Part shown: positions 20,619-31,550 of the stretch, piece after piece
Numbering within the stretch: position 1 is the first letter of the stretch
Layout: every line of letters starts with the position of its first letter
NCBI GenBank assembly: GCA_910589415.1
Contig: OU342638.1
Span: forward strand, 11,448,014-11,512,013
Reading direction: 5' to 3'
Length of the DNA: 64,000 nt
Origin: Malachius bipustulatus
Lineage: Eukaryota > Arthropoda > Insecta > Coleoptera > Melyridae
Position numbers and translations under genes: made by a program
The notes under the pieces: generated by a model
Databases searched by the model: none
What the model was told of the DNA's origin: nothing
Seen by the model: the letters and a program-made list of their open reading frames with translations, nothing else

Positions 20619-20792
20619 TTCACAAACTTATACTTATCACTAATTGGGAAAAACTCTGTTGTCTTTTTATCGATATTTTCGGCATATTCTACAGCTTTTC
20701 CACGCTTTGGACAATATGGAAAACAAAGTCTGCGAATTCTGTAACATGACACACATAACACTTGATCTTTACAAGGATGAAACGTTAAATAT
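20615..20792 (-). pseudogene. RING protein fragment, interrupted by a foldback element
   Basis: Only the part after the foldback insertion remains. The CPKCGK of the copy at 47772-48035 is CPKRGK here, losing one zinc ligand. The 5' portion is removed at the foldback boundary (20793). Confidence 0.7.
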
Positions 20793-21643
20793 ACAGGGTA
20801 AGTCATTGATATGGGAAAGCTCGATTGCACCTACACCATTAAAGATATCGAAATGAACCAAAAAGTGCTGTAAATGGGAGGGTAAAGTGCAGTTTGTAAA
20901 ATTATTTTCAGATACACAGGATGGCCCAATATCGCTGTACGCCATACAACTTTGTTATTTTAAATAGGACACCCTCTATATTATTACATTTTCATATTGT
21001 TTGAGAAAAGTCAAAAAGAATGTTTTGTAAAGTTGAAGTTTGTAATGAGAGATTTATGAGTTATAAACAAATGAAAATCGCGATTTTTCATTTTCAAAGC
21101 AGCTTATATTGAAAACGGTTCGAGATATGGAAAAACGGTTTACATGTCCCTGTCTTAATTTTTAATTTGGTATCCTAACATGTAGCTGAAATTTTTATAC
21201 CGGGTGATGAAAATAATCAAATTTTTTACCACTCTGTATAAAAATTTCATCCTTCCAATAGAATACCGCTTGAAAAGTTAAGATAGGAACATGTAAACCG
21301 TTTTTCCATATCTCGAGCCGTTTTCAATATAAGCTGCTTTGAAAATGGAAAATCGCGATTTTCATTTGTTTATAACTCATAAATCGCTCGTTAGAAACTT
21401 CAACTTTACAAACCATTCTTTTTGACTTTTCTCAAATAATCTGAAGATGTAATAATATAGAGGGTGTCCTATTTAAAATAACAAAGTTGTATGGCGTACA
21501 GCGGTATTGGGCCATCCTGTGTATCTGAAAATAATTTTACAAACTGCACTTTACCCTCCCATTTACAGCACTTTTTGGTTCATTTCGATATCTTTAATGG
21601 TGTAGGTGCAATCGAGCTTTCCCATATCAATGACTTACCCTGT
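20793..21643. mobile_element. Foldback MITE inserted in the RING copy
   Basis: The ACAGGGTAAGTCATTGATAT arm is mirrored at 21624-21643. The arms are nearly complete, with an inner CGGGTGATGAAAATAATC palindrome. The uninterrupted site is seen at about 47949 in the paralogue (AAATATATATAG), which confirms insertion at TA/TAT. Confidence 0.85.
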
Positions 21644-21687
21644 ATATAGTTTTTCATACAGTAAAAAGAAGACGTTTGTTTGGGTTC

Positions 21688-22243
21688 TAGGGCTCATAGA
21701 TAATACTGATCTTAAAGCCAAAAGCAGACAAAAACAATGTTGAAGACATGGATGGCCATTTCGCTCTTTTTAGAGCTCATCAGCATGTCATATCAACAAT
21801 CGTAATTGTCTACTTCTAGCTAAAGATCAGTTGATACTATATACAGAAAATTCACAATGAACTCCGTTACTTGTATCAAGTAGTGACATCTGTGTAAGTG
21901 ACGGAAACTACCAACAATTAGAGAAGCTGTTGCTCTAATAGACAAGACCCCCGGTGGTGTTTTATAACCTTTTGGGGTTTGACAAGTGATATTGGCGTGC
22001 TAGCTCATTGCTGGCAGACGCGTGCACCATAACCCAAGGTATAATATTTACAAAGTGGAGAGTTATTCGAGCCAAATAAACATAGTAAAAAGAAGACGTT
22101 TGTTTTGGTTTGTTGATATGACATGCTGATGAGCTCTAAAAAGAGCGAAATGGCCATCCATCCATGTCTTCAACATTGTTTTTGTCTGCTTTTGGCTTTA
22201 AGATCAGTATTATCTATGAGTTTCGATCAGATTGTGTATAATG
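21688..22243. repeat. Large inverted repeat, probable foldback element
   Basis: The left arm (21688-21832, including AGCAGACAAAAACAATGTTG and GAGCTCATCAGCATGTCAT) is inverted at 22095-22243. The direct string AGTAAAAAGAAGACGTTTGTTT occurs at both 21661 and 22086. The loop holds no gene; the plus-strand open frame at 22123-22443 is arm sequence. Confidence 0.7.
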
Positions 22244-22636
22244 AGATCAGATTATCTATAATTTCGATCCATCATAATTTTAGCCGGACCTTCGATTTTT
22301 TTCGGCTTGTGCGCTCAAAATTTGGATCCATCATAATTGTCCTACAAGATTTCGGGGTGTGGCATCTTCTTTATAGCAGTAACACAGTACGGGCCAAAAT
22401 AGAATTACTTGTTTATGTAAGATCACATACATGCATTAATTAACCTTTGAAAACAACGGGGAAAAAAAGGACTTTTATAACTGCAGTCCTAGATCGAAAG
22501 GTCAAACGCATATAATTGATTACATTTTATGAAAGGTCACGTATTGCATATTTTATCTAATGCAAATATGCACAAATTATTATTATGTAACAAGTAAGCA
22601 GTAATGCAATTTTATGTATTAGGGAAAACTGAGTAT
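22244..22636. other. No gene seen; leader region of unit B
   Basis: AT-rich sequence before the dUTPase promoter. No coding region is supported. Confidence 0.4.
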
Positions 22637-22673
22637 TATAAAAGCAAGATAAATAGACTATATGTGTGCAGTC
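22637..22673 (+). promoter_or_regulatory. TATA box and initiator of the dUTPase gene
   Basis: TATAAAAG at 22637-22644 and a GCAGTC initiator-like string around 22669-22673, spacing about 33 bases; the dUTPase ATG follows at 22721. Confidence 0.55.
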
Positions 22674-22720
22674 AAGTTTATACGACAGTGAAAGGTAAGT
22701 AGTGCTTTGATCTCGTAAAA

Positions 22721-23288
22721 ATGTCTGAATTAAAATATGTGAATACAACTAATGATCCTTATCCATTAACGAAAGCATCTGAAAGAGCTGCGGGTTTTGA
22801 CTTAAAAAGTTGTAGTCATTATATGGTTATACCGCATGGAAAAGGATTAGTAGATACTGGTATAAAAATTGAATTACCAGATGAGTGTTATGGAAGAATA
22901 GCACCCAGATCCAGTTATGCATGGAATGAATTTATAGATATAGGAGGTAAGAGAATAATAAGCTATTTTTTTTTTATGTCAATTGAAAGTGATTTTTAGT
23001 TTAATAGGTGGCGTGATCGATGCTGATTACACTGGTACCAAACTACTAACAGTTATATAATTATAGGTGGAGTAATAGTTGCAGATTATAGAGGTCTCAT
23101 AAAAATAATAATTTTTAATCATAGTAACAGAGCATTCAAGATCAAAGCGGGGGATAAAGTTGCCCAATTAATCTGTGAAAAAATTAACTATCCTGTACTG
23201 GAAGAAGTACAAGTAAGTGTATTATTTTATTGATATTGATACAATTTATTTGATTTAGGTGCTCACTGGAACAGAACGTGGTGAATAA
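22721..23288 (+). pseudogene. dUTPase, three exons, probably inactive
   Basis: Exon 1 is 22721-22946, exon 2 is 23067-23212 and exon 3 begins at 23259; splice sites GGAG/GTAAGA, ATAG/GTGG, CAA/GTAAGT and TTTAG/GTGC are good. Motif I (AAGFDLKS), motif II (APRSSYA) and motif IV (GDKVAQLI) are visible. Two problems stand out. The catalytic aspartate of motif III is replaced by valine (GVIVADYRG), while a partial duplicate exon at 23008 keeps the aspartate (GVIDADYTG) but runs into a stop. A TAA at 23286-23288 also cuts motif V just before GFGSS. dUTPase hydrolyses dUTP to dUMP and keeps uracil out of viral DNA. Confidence 0.8.
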
Positions 23289-23526
23289 GGTTTTGGCTCA
23301 TCCGATAGAGAGGAGGAGGGTGGTAAGTTATAATAATAAACATTTAATATGCATATTCTAATGCAAATATGCAACAAATAATTGATAAAGCATAGGGAAA
23401 ATGTGCAAAAATCTAAACTCAGTTGTTTGCTCCGGGGGAAAGTGCAGTAAAATATATAAACTGTGATTGCCAGAGGATCATTAGTATATTCGTACACTGA
23501 CAGTAAGCTAAAACAAAACAACAACA

Positions 23527-23826
23527 ATAAGTTCAGATTTATTGAAACAATTGAACAGTAGCGGCGGAAATTGGAAGAAAACTAGAGAGCTGCAAGTCGG
23601 GAAGAAATATAAAATAATAAAGATGAAAACAACTTCCACGCAGTATGGGGTACGTATAATAGTAGATTTAGAAGATTTTGACTGCCCTATTCTTTTACCT
23701 AAAAGATTTTCTAGTTTCATCGAACAACTAGATTATTTAAATGAAAATTTTAAAAAAGAAAGATTTTATTTAATAACTGATCCAGAAACAAACAAAACTA
23801 TTCCTATAAAATGTATTAAAGAATAA
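23527..23826 (+). pseudogene. Small recurrent protein with lost start codon
   Basis: Nearly identical to 192-491, but the initiating ATG is ATA (23527-23529), so the first in-frame methionine lies well inside. The remaining 99 codons are open. TATA and initiator are conserved upstream (about 23454-23485). It may be dead or use a non-AUG start. Confidence 0.65.
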
Positions 23827-24019
23827 TGTATGTAAAGAGGTTCATCAGAAACTGAAAAAACTTAAGAATAATTTGAAAGAACTAGAAGTAGTGCTTAAAG
23901 AAAAACAGATGTTTTACAATATGCTTATTAAAATATATTGCATGAAAATTTAATAAAAATATATAAGTGCATGTAATTATCTAATCATATTATTATTAAT
24001 GCAGAGCTCAAAGCACTAA

Positions 24020-24469
24020 TATGCATAAATACATGCATTTTTTGTCATTGCTAATATTGCCAATCAAACGCTACTAGCAACAAGACCCGATCAAAGAAGA
24101 GAGTGCTTCATAACCGTTCGCTACAATTTTTCAGACACTGACAAATGGCCCGAAGATTGGAACAGAATGGACGTTGGACAATGGGGAAATATACCTGTCT
24201 GTACTTGGAAATTTAAAGGGGAAAACGAAGAGAATATATTATATTTCAAAATAAGATATTTTTTAAGTAATGGGAAATCTTTTGTTAGTCATGATTGGCA
24301 AGCAGTGTTGCAAAATGTAACATAATTTAATGATTATGAACAAATAACAAATCTGAATTCTAAATATCAAAGAATTTCGATAATATTTTTAGTTTTAATA
24401 GTTGCTATATTATTGTTTGTTATCGGTATAATGAAAAGGATGTCTGGCGATAAAACTTTAATCCAATAA
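24020..24469 (+). pseudogene. Tail-anchored membrane protein, unit B copy
   Basis: The start region is shifted relative to 691 (the ATG at about 24020 reads a different frame). A stop (TAA in ..QNVT-stop..) separates the ectodomain from the C-terminal hydrophobic helix (IIFLVLIVAILLFVIGII). The uninterrupted piggyBac target site lies at its 3' end, about 24462. Confidence 0.55.
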
Positions 24470-24560
24470 AAAAACATTTATTATTAATAAAGTATTTTGT
24501 ATTACAAAACATGTGTTTATTTTATCCCCACACAAACTACGTAATGTAGGACTTCAGGTG

Positions 24561-24803
24561 TGGAGTGCTAGAACGCTAATTAAAGATTTGTCAGATAATT
24601 ATTGATTTTAAATTGCAAATTTTGAAAATATGGTGAATATTTTGAATGGTCTTTAATTTTTTATCAGTAATTAACTCTTCTAAAAGGGAGTAGAGTTTTT
24701 TTCCAGCAATATCAGACCAACATTTTGACAATACAGGGCATTTTAAAATCAGTAATTATCTGGCAGATCTGTAATTAACGTTCTAGCACTCCACCCCAGG
24801 TGT
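24561..24803. mobile_element. MITE with GGAGTGCTAGAACG ends
   Basis: GGAGTGCTAGAACG at the left and CGTTCTAGCACTCC at the right, about 243 bases. It is absent from unit A, where CAGGTGTGTATATGG (about 3620) is continuous. No coding capacity. Confidence 0.8.
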
Positions 24804-25376
24804 GTATATGGGTAATCAAATCTTGAATAATATATACGTATAAATGTTTAATTTTTTCTCTAACAAATCAGTTCTGAATGATGATTAGTACGCAGAAATA
24901 CTAGAACCGGTACGTCTTGCATTGATAATATCCATTGTAAATAAAACAGGATAAACAGCTAAAACAGTGTTTTACCTGTTTTATTTAAAATTTAGAATAT
25001 TCCATGTCTGGAAAACGTGGTCATTGTATAAATGTTTTAAATTCGTTTCATCTTGCTTAAAATTATAAGTAAGTTAGCATTATCTCGAATCAAATGCTTT
25101 GGGATATGAGTGTAGGTCAGGCAAAGATAGCAGCTGTCTATTAATTTATGTCGACGTAGGAGTAAGTTAAATCAAATGAATAATAGTAAACATGAGAAAA
25201 TTGGCTGTGGGAAAAACAAAAAACCATCAACTAGGATGAAATTTAGTATGGCAAGATTTAGAAAGTTGTTTTAATTCAAGAATTCTTTCGGGGCAATAGT
25301 TAATCTACATATATTAGACCCAGAGATATTTATGAAAAAAGCTTTCCATATTTATTCAAATAAAATAAAAAAAATA

Positions 25377-25897
25377 ATTTTGTTTATAAAAGTGAACATT
25401 AACGAGTTTTCTCCATTTAAGGGAGGGTTTTCGACTTTTATTGAATTGCACGAATTTATAAAAAGAAAGCAGTTATTCATGTAAACAACAAAGATGAATT
25501 TTGCTTCCTATGGTCAATTGTTTCAGCTTTGTACCCCGCGCAGTCTAACTCGAATAGAGTGAGCTCTTATCCTCATTATAAAAATGTATTGAAATATACA
25601 GGCATTGAGTTCCCCATTAAATTAAAAGACATACCTAAATTTGAAGTAATGAATAACTTATCGATAAATGTATATGGTGTAGAAAAAAACATATGTTTCC
25701 CAGTTGTTGAGCAAGAACTTTGATAGTAATCGACGAACGATTAATTTGTTATTGATAAAAGCAACAACGAATGTTCATCATGATGAGGAAGAAGAAGAAC
25801 TTCATTATCACTTTGCCTGGATAAAAAAATTAAGCAGATTGGTTAGTAAACAGCTTTCGCTGAACGAGCATGAGCAGCATATTTGTTTTCGATGAGA
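25377..25897 (+). pseudogene. Polymerase N-terminal extension fragment, unit B copy
   Basis: Same content as 5067-5580: ..KFSPFKGGFSTF-like strand, stop after KRKQLFM, then SSYPHYKNVLKYTG, IKLKDIPKF and SINVYGVE in another frame, followed by LINLLLIKATTN and a FAWIKKLSRLVSKQ segment. The shared frameshift places the break before the A/B duplication. Confidence 0.5.
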
Positions 25898-26243
25898 AAC
25901 AATAAAACAATTTTTGTATTATAACCTTTTGTTTTGTTGCATACCTAAATAGTGCAATATTGAGAGTAAGATTATCGTAGTCACTACCATTACTAATCTG
26001 TTATAGTTCAAGCTCTAGTTCAAGTAATTATGTAAGTGAGCTTATAAATAATAAACAATCTGGTATTATGTATCTATTTATTAACATGAATATGTAATAA
26101 TGACTATTCTAGGTCAAATACATATGCAAGCTGATAATATGAAACAATTTGGGTTATAATTTTTTGGGAAAGTATACATTAGTTGTCAAAGGATAATTAC
26201 CGAAATACATGACGTATCATTGTTTATGAAAATAGGATAATAA

Positions 26244-26456
26244 TTAAGATATCCCCCTTTTATGTATCCGACTATCATATTTTCTAACGATTTCACAATT
26301 ATTGGCCCATATGGAATTTCTGTAGGTGAATATATAATATATACAGTCGCTCATGTATAATTCGGTTAGGTCCAGGGTTACTGTGAGCTTAACTACTTGA
26401 AACGACTTTTCATAAACTTCGTATACCGCGTACACGGGGCTTTCCTCGAAGCACAT
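26244..26456 (-). CDS. Unknown minus-strand open frame shared with unit A
   Basis: Contains YAVYEVYEKSFQVVKL and TYRNSIWANNCEIVRKYDSR. The partner at 6774-6977 keeps the second half. No start is clearly chosen and no family is recognised; probably a gene remnant. Confidence 0.25.
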   Translation of the reverse strand: MCFEESPVYAVYEVYEKSFQVVKLTVTLDLTELYMSDCIYYIFTYRNSIWANNCEIVRKYDSRIHKRGIS

Positions 26457-26463
26457 TTGTCAA

Positions 26464-26648
26464 TGAATATTGAAATCATTAATCTTGAGACTCACGGATG
26501 TGAAAATCTTTCTGATCTGATCAGGAATAATTATAAAGAAAAATTTAAATGTGGTGGTCACCGTCTACAATGTGCAATGCAAAACGTTTACCTAATCGAC
26601 AATTGGTGTAATAAATATTACCCCCACCCTCAAATTACGAAGGTATAA
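26464..26648 (+). CDS. Unknown short protein
   Basis: From the ATG at 26464 it reads MNIEIINLETHGCENLSDL, then CGGHRLQCAMQ and ends ITKV. No recognised family. It sits in the part of unit B that is absent from unit A, just before another small gene. Confidence 0.3.
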
Positions 26649-26703
26649 ATCTATAGCATTAACATATCCAGATATAGTTTTCCAGTTTTCTCAACATTAA
26701 ACC

Positions 26704-27011
26704 ATGTCTCTCTACTACATCCTTGACGATACAATTAAATTATTGACAGTTGAAGAACTGCTTCAATTAACTAAATGTTTTGAATCACCAGGCCTTTGAA
26801 AGAGCTGAAAGCTCTAGAGATAAAATGGCTAGAGAATGGAGACTTTAATCAGTTATACTCTCTTCATAATGAAGCTTATAATCTTCAATCGATTCAACAA
26901 GACACAGAATGTGAAATTGTTTTTGAAGATGATCTAGAGTCGCCGGCAGAAGAGCGGCAAACAAAGATGGATACTCTAAACAATTCAGAATTGTATAAAT
27001 TGATAGAATAA
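26704..27011 (+). pseudogene. Unknown acidic protein, one frameshift
   Basis: The ATG at 26704 starts MSLYYILDDTIKLLTVEELL, and the frame ends at about 26799. The continuation (KELKALEIKWLENGDFNQLY, then acidic FEDDLESPAEE and ELYKLIE) is open in the adjacent frame to 27011. One indel near 26795 explains both. Function unknown. Confidence 0.45.
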
Positions 27012-28448
27012 TTTTTTTATTAAAAATAAAAAAAATTAAAAAATATTTGATTGTTTTATTAAAAAACCACCCAATTTTAATTATTTATTGAAGAGTTACA
27101 TCAAAATTCAAAACTAATTAGAGATTTTATAATTTCATGTTTTCACGTAGTCTTGATAATTACACGATGGCCATATCCCATAACCAGGTCCTTCTTTCCA
27201 TCCCACCTCCTCACCTCGATTACCTTTCAATATATTCTTGTGGATCCACTTAAAAATGTAGATGTGTGACTGTCGTGCTAGAGGCTGAAATACAAACTTG
27301 ATATTTTTCTGATTAATAATTGGAAGTATCCTTAAAAGAAAGGAATGGTCGGCTAAATAAATAAAGTCGCAGACCAATTTAGATACATAAAAACTGATAA
27401 CCTTATAATTTATAATTATGTTTAATATAGATAAGGAATCGTAATACTGTGTGTTTGCTTCAAGTAAATCTAAAATGAAAAAAGTATGAAAGCGAAGTAT
27501 TTATTATCTTGTGATCCAACTGTTAAGTGTACGGTTCGTGAAAGTGAATACGCACCACCTTAACTCTTTTATAGTGATTATTGTTGACTATTCACATCGC
27601 TATTACAGACAATTTATTCATCTTTATAATCATGTACTTGTATACTTGTGTACTTGTGTCTTAATCATGTGTACCTACTTACGATATTCTATCCCAATTA
27701 ATTGCTATTATTATAAGTATTATTTGCATGAAATTATTTTAAGTATAATAAGTAACTTTAACTACCTTTTGCTAATCTATGTGTAAGTATTTGATATGCT
27801 TATTAATTTACTTATTCCCATATGGATTTCTACCAAATTACTTAAATATGTTTATTCTCCTAAAAGGCGTAACATTATTTTATTATAATATATTATTTTG
27901 AAATACCTAATCCAACACTGTTATTTTAAGAACAGTCGTCGTTTCGTAGTCTGGAACTTGTAATGCCTATTAGCGTTTAACTTCAACCCAGGCACGAACT
28001 TTACCTAATTTATTGTTCTCTAGGATTATTAAGAAATATTAAGAAAATGTTCCCAATATTCATTTGTATTGAACTTCGAGCACACACGTGTGTTTTACAG
28101 AAAAAATCACGATTCCAATCATAATAAAATTAGTTACGATACACTGGACTAGTTTCTTAAATATTAATCTATGTGACAATCCAATCGAATGTAAAGTTAA
28201 GAAACAGCACACATGTGTGGTCGTTCCCGTGGGAACGCCAAGAACTGTTTTATAATAATTCTGACCACTCCCCAACTGATTAATAAATTAATTGCCTACG
28301 TCATGAAACAAAAGCTCACAAGGGAGTTGTTCAGGATTTTTACAATCAGTTACCAAGTTGACTTCGTTCTGTTAGCAAGGTCTTCGGGTTCTCCGTCGGT
28401 TATTATTATATAGATAGGTCTATGTGTAAACCGATGTAAATAAAGGTT
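27012..28448. other. No confident gene; possible solo LTR or other repeat
   Basis: A minus-strand open frame at 27135-27377 ends in IWPSCNYQDYVKT and has a plausible composition, but nothing supports a start or family. The block 27900-28440 (PuPy-rich, with AATAAA near its end) looks like an LTR or other repeat edge, though no pair is present. Confidence 0.3.
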
Positions 28449-28685
28449 TTGCATTGTATTAATAGGTGTTTTAAAAATAAATCTTTTTTAAAAACTTATT
28501 TTGAGTTTGCGAAACCTAAAACAACTCTCAACGTCATCAACCAGGAACATTGCATGAATTGTCCGAATTTCGAAGCATCCAAACCGTTGTGTTTAAGTAA
28601 TGATAAAGATAAGAAATATGAATGCAGCATTAATAACTGTTATGAATTGTATTGTTGTATATTTGATAAATTAATTTCTGAATAA
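28449..28685 (+). CDS. Unknown cysteine-rich protein fragment
   Basis: 78 codons; the C-terminal half has regularly spaced cysteines (EHCMNCPNF, LCLSN, YECSINNCYELYCC), compatible with a metal-binding or disulfide-bonded domain. The start is uncertain and may be spliced. It lies immediately upstream of the metalloprotease-hemopexin gene. Confidence 0.3.
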   Translation: MHCINRCFKNKSFLKTYFEFAKPKTTLNVINQEHCMNCPNFEASKPLCLSNDKDKKYECSINNCYELYCCIFDKLISE

Positions 28686-28797
28686 CATGCAGTTTTTATT
28701 TATTTATTCCAGCTGAAAATACCTAACTTGCAGAAATTTCTGTTCGCGAATCAAAATTTTATCATGCTCGTGTGCATTATCACAAGCATTTCTATCA

Positions 28798-28805
28798 TAT
28801 AAATA
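28798..28805 (+). promoter_or_regulatory. Possible TATA box of the metalloprotease-hemopexin gene
   Basis: TATAAATA lies 54 bases upstream of the ATG at 28852. No clear initiator was identified. Confidence 0.35.
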
Positions 28806-28851
28806 CAGAGTTATAATTTCTAGCAAATTAGTATACCTAATATTATTCATC

Positions 28852-30529
28852 ATGTCGTCGCCTTTCTTAGTGTTCGTATTATTAGTGCTAAATTTATCCG
28901 ATATCACCAGTATCGACAGTAGCAACATTACTTCTGTAGTAGACTTTCTTATTACCTTCGGATACAAGCGACCGTTTAATGTGGACAAAATAGAAGAGAC
29001 GAACGTTTTAGATTCGGAGACAGTGCTTTCGTTTAATTCTTCTATCGTCAGTGACGGACTTTTAAACATTCAACTTGATCATAACCTTCCCGTCTCGGGA
29101 ACTATGAATCTTGAAACCGCCGAACGTATGATGAGTCCACGATGCGGTCTACCTTCGATTCCTGCCCTACATAGCCAGGCAAAATGGAAAAAATCTACTA
29201 TTAGATGGTATTTTCATAACGCAACCAATACGCAGCATTTTGTAGCCATAAGAGCATTTCGATACTGGGCCGCACATATTCCGATCAACTTCGTAAGTAC
29301 TAGGTACTTTAGAACAAGCCGACATCATTATCGCCTACGAATCAAAAATGCATCATAGACACGAGATATACTACAGTGAAACTTGTCCATCTCCATTCGA
29401 CGGAAGCGGAGGAATATTAGCTCATGCTGAGTATCCACCTCGCGATTATGACTATGACGTTCGTCGTACTTCCGAAATACATATCGACATCGAGGAATCT
29501 TGGTTTGAAAACTATGGAGGAAGAGCACACATTCCAAACTATCAACTGGATCTATATCTCGTACTCGTTCACGAAATCGGACATGGATTAGGGTTGACTC
29601 ATTCGGACGAAGCATATTCTATTATGAACGCATTCTACGGTGACTATCAGTACATAACACCTGATACTGCGGGGGCTTTGCACGAACTCTATCCTAGACC
29701 GAACACTTCATCATCTCCGGCTGCTACAAGACGACCTTTGATAAGTCCTGCAACTCGCAGCACTCCGAACACGACTCGCAGTACTCTGACCACTATGGCA
29801 CGACCTCCATATACGTCCACCACATCCACCCCCCGCATACCTCTAGGCATAGAACCCGTCCCGGATCTATGTGATGTTCCAAATCCGAATATTTTTCTAA
29901 TTTTACATAAAAAGTTATACATTATCTATAGGAAATGGTTTTGGGCAGTCGATTTAATCAGCAAACATATAGAGCCTCCACAAACTATTTCTAGTTGGTT
30001 TACATTTTTCAGCGAGGATTCTGAAGTTCGCTCCATTTATCAAGATCCAAATGGCGATCTCATCGCATTAGTCGGAGATTTATTTTACTTCATAGATTCC
30101 AAAACGCTCAGATTATAATACAGCGGTACCACATTACATCAACTAATCCCGAGTGGTACATCATTTCACGGAATGGTGAATACTTATGCAGGCCGTTCTT
30201 ACATTATTTATCATAATAATTCTGTGATAGAATTTAGGATGAATTGTAATAACGACTACTTAATTCGGAAAACTGTTGGATTACAGATGCACGAGATATT
30301 CCCCGGCATCCCATACAGCCCAGATTCCATATTTCGCTACATTGACGGTAACTTATACTTTTTCAAAGATAATACAGTATATATTTTCAATGAATTTACC
30401 GCGTTATTAGCGCATGCAGTGCCGGATTCGCTATCACTTTTCGGTATTAATTGCCTCAACACATCCGATAACATACACGAGCTCTTATCTAAACTTCAAA
30501 GATACTTTAATACTACCATTATTACTTAG
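28852..30529 (+). pseudogene. Matrix metalloprotease with hemopexin domain, one frameshift and one stop
   Basis: A signal peptide (residues 1-22), a prodomain with an intact cysteine switch (SPRCGLPS, C98), a catalytic domain with HEIGHGLGLTHS (starting 29570) and a SIMNAFY Met-turn, then a Thr/Ser/Pro hinge (TSSSPAATRR, TRSTPNTTRS) and beta-propeller-like repeats. The order is that of classical secreted MMPs. One indel between 29295 and 29315 breaks the frame in front of the catalytic domain. An in-frame TAA at 30116-30118 splits the hemopexin part, which then stays open to 30529. It differs strongly from the short enzyme at 7357, so two independent MMP lineages are present. More GC-rich than the neighbours. 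Confidence 0.8.
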
Positions 30530-30599
30530 CTATAATTATGTTGTATTATCTGTACGATAGAAATAAATAACTATATCAATTGTTGTTTATTATTGTGGT

Positions 30600-30735
30600 C
30601 ATGACCTCAATTTTCGTGAATGCCTGCTCCATGATCCCCGAGCCCAGGCGCTAACGATCCAGGCACCAAGTCACCAGTTCTCCCGCACCGACACTGCTTA
30701 GATGACTCTCCGCGATATCTAGCGGACCCTTTATG
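30600..30735. other. GC-rich foreign-looking block
   Basis: A roughly 135-base GC-rich block that abruptly replaces the homology of the polymerase-N fragment after LKDI. Neither side explains it; probably the edge of another inserted repeat. Confidence 0.3.
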
Positions 30736-31186
30736 TCTTTCAATTTAATGGGGAACTCAATGCCTGTATATTTCAATACATTTTTATAATGAGAATAAGA
30801 TCTCACTCTATTCGAGTTAGACTGCGCGGGGTACAAAGCTGAAACAATTGCCCATAGGAAGCAAAATTCATCTTTGTTGTTTACATGAATAACTGCTTTC
30901 TTTTTATAAATTCGTGCAATTCAATAAAAGTCGAAAACCCTCCCTTAAATGGAGAAAACTTGTTATTGTTCACTTTTATAAACAAAATTTCGTGTAGTGT
31001 CCAGCCAGAATCATTTTCTTGAAACTCTTCAAGTTTTGCCAGTATTTTATCGGAAACATTTTCTTTGTACCATTTTCTCATATCAATTGCCAAATCTATA
31101 CCTTCATTTCTAGCGTTAAAAGTCTTTAATTCAATTTCGTCATTTTGTGGTTTTATGAAATTTGCTGTAAAAATAATATTAACTTT
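30651..31186 (-). pseudogene. Polymerase N-terminal extension fragment, minus-strand copy
   Basis: Reading leftward: VNIIFTANFIKPQ, IDMRKWYKENVSDKILAKLE, FQENDSGWTLHEILFIKV, FSPFKGGFSTF, the stop after KRKQLFM, then SNRVRSYSHYKNVLKYTG and IEFPIKLKDI in the shifted frame. It is longer at the N-terminus than the copies in units A and B. The Harbinger element at 31189 interrupts it. The shared frameshift is present. Confidence 0.5.
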
Positions 31187-31550
31187 AAGTGCCGTTTCAG
31201 ATGGACGCGTATAGTACGCGCGTGTAGCATACGCTTGACGCCGAGTACGATAATCCAAATAAGATAGACGCGTAGCGCGTATCGCTGTCAGCGCGCGTTA
31301 ATTTAAACGCGCGGGCATCCGCTCAGCCCGTGCGCGCGACGTACCAACGCGCGGCGCACGGGCTTCGTTTTAGCTTGTTTGAGCATTGTTTTCACATGGC
31401 GCGACGCGTAGGCGTATCAGTCAGTGTTTCTGTAGTCTTCAGTGTTGCCTGTGTTATTAATTTTGATAGTTATACAATAATTATCAAAATAGATATTACT
31501 AGTCAGTTTTGTAAGTTTAGTAATAAAAAAATCTTTCGAAGTAGCCAATA

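Larger units (their letters stand above)
23333..26450 (+). repeat. Unit B, paralogue of unit A
   Basis: Collinear with 1-6975 minus that copy's piggyBac, ~880-bp block and foldback MITE. It lies directly downstream of the dUTPase, which tells what probably precedes unit A outside the window. Confidence 0.85.

Noticed and set aside
29295..29315. A 20-base GTAAGT...TTTAG string in the metalloprotease-hemopexin gene as a micro-intron
   Set aside because: Far too short to splice, and removing it does not restore the frame; a simple indel explains the break.
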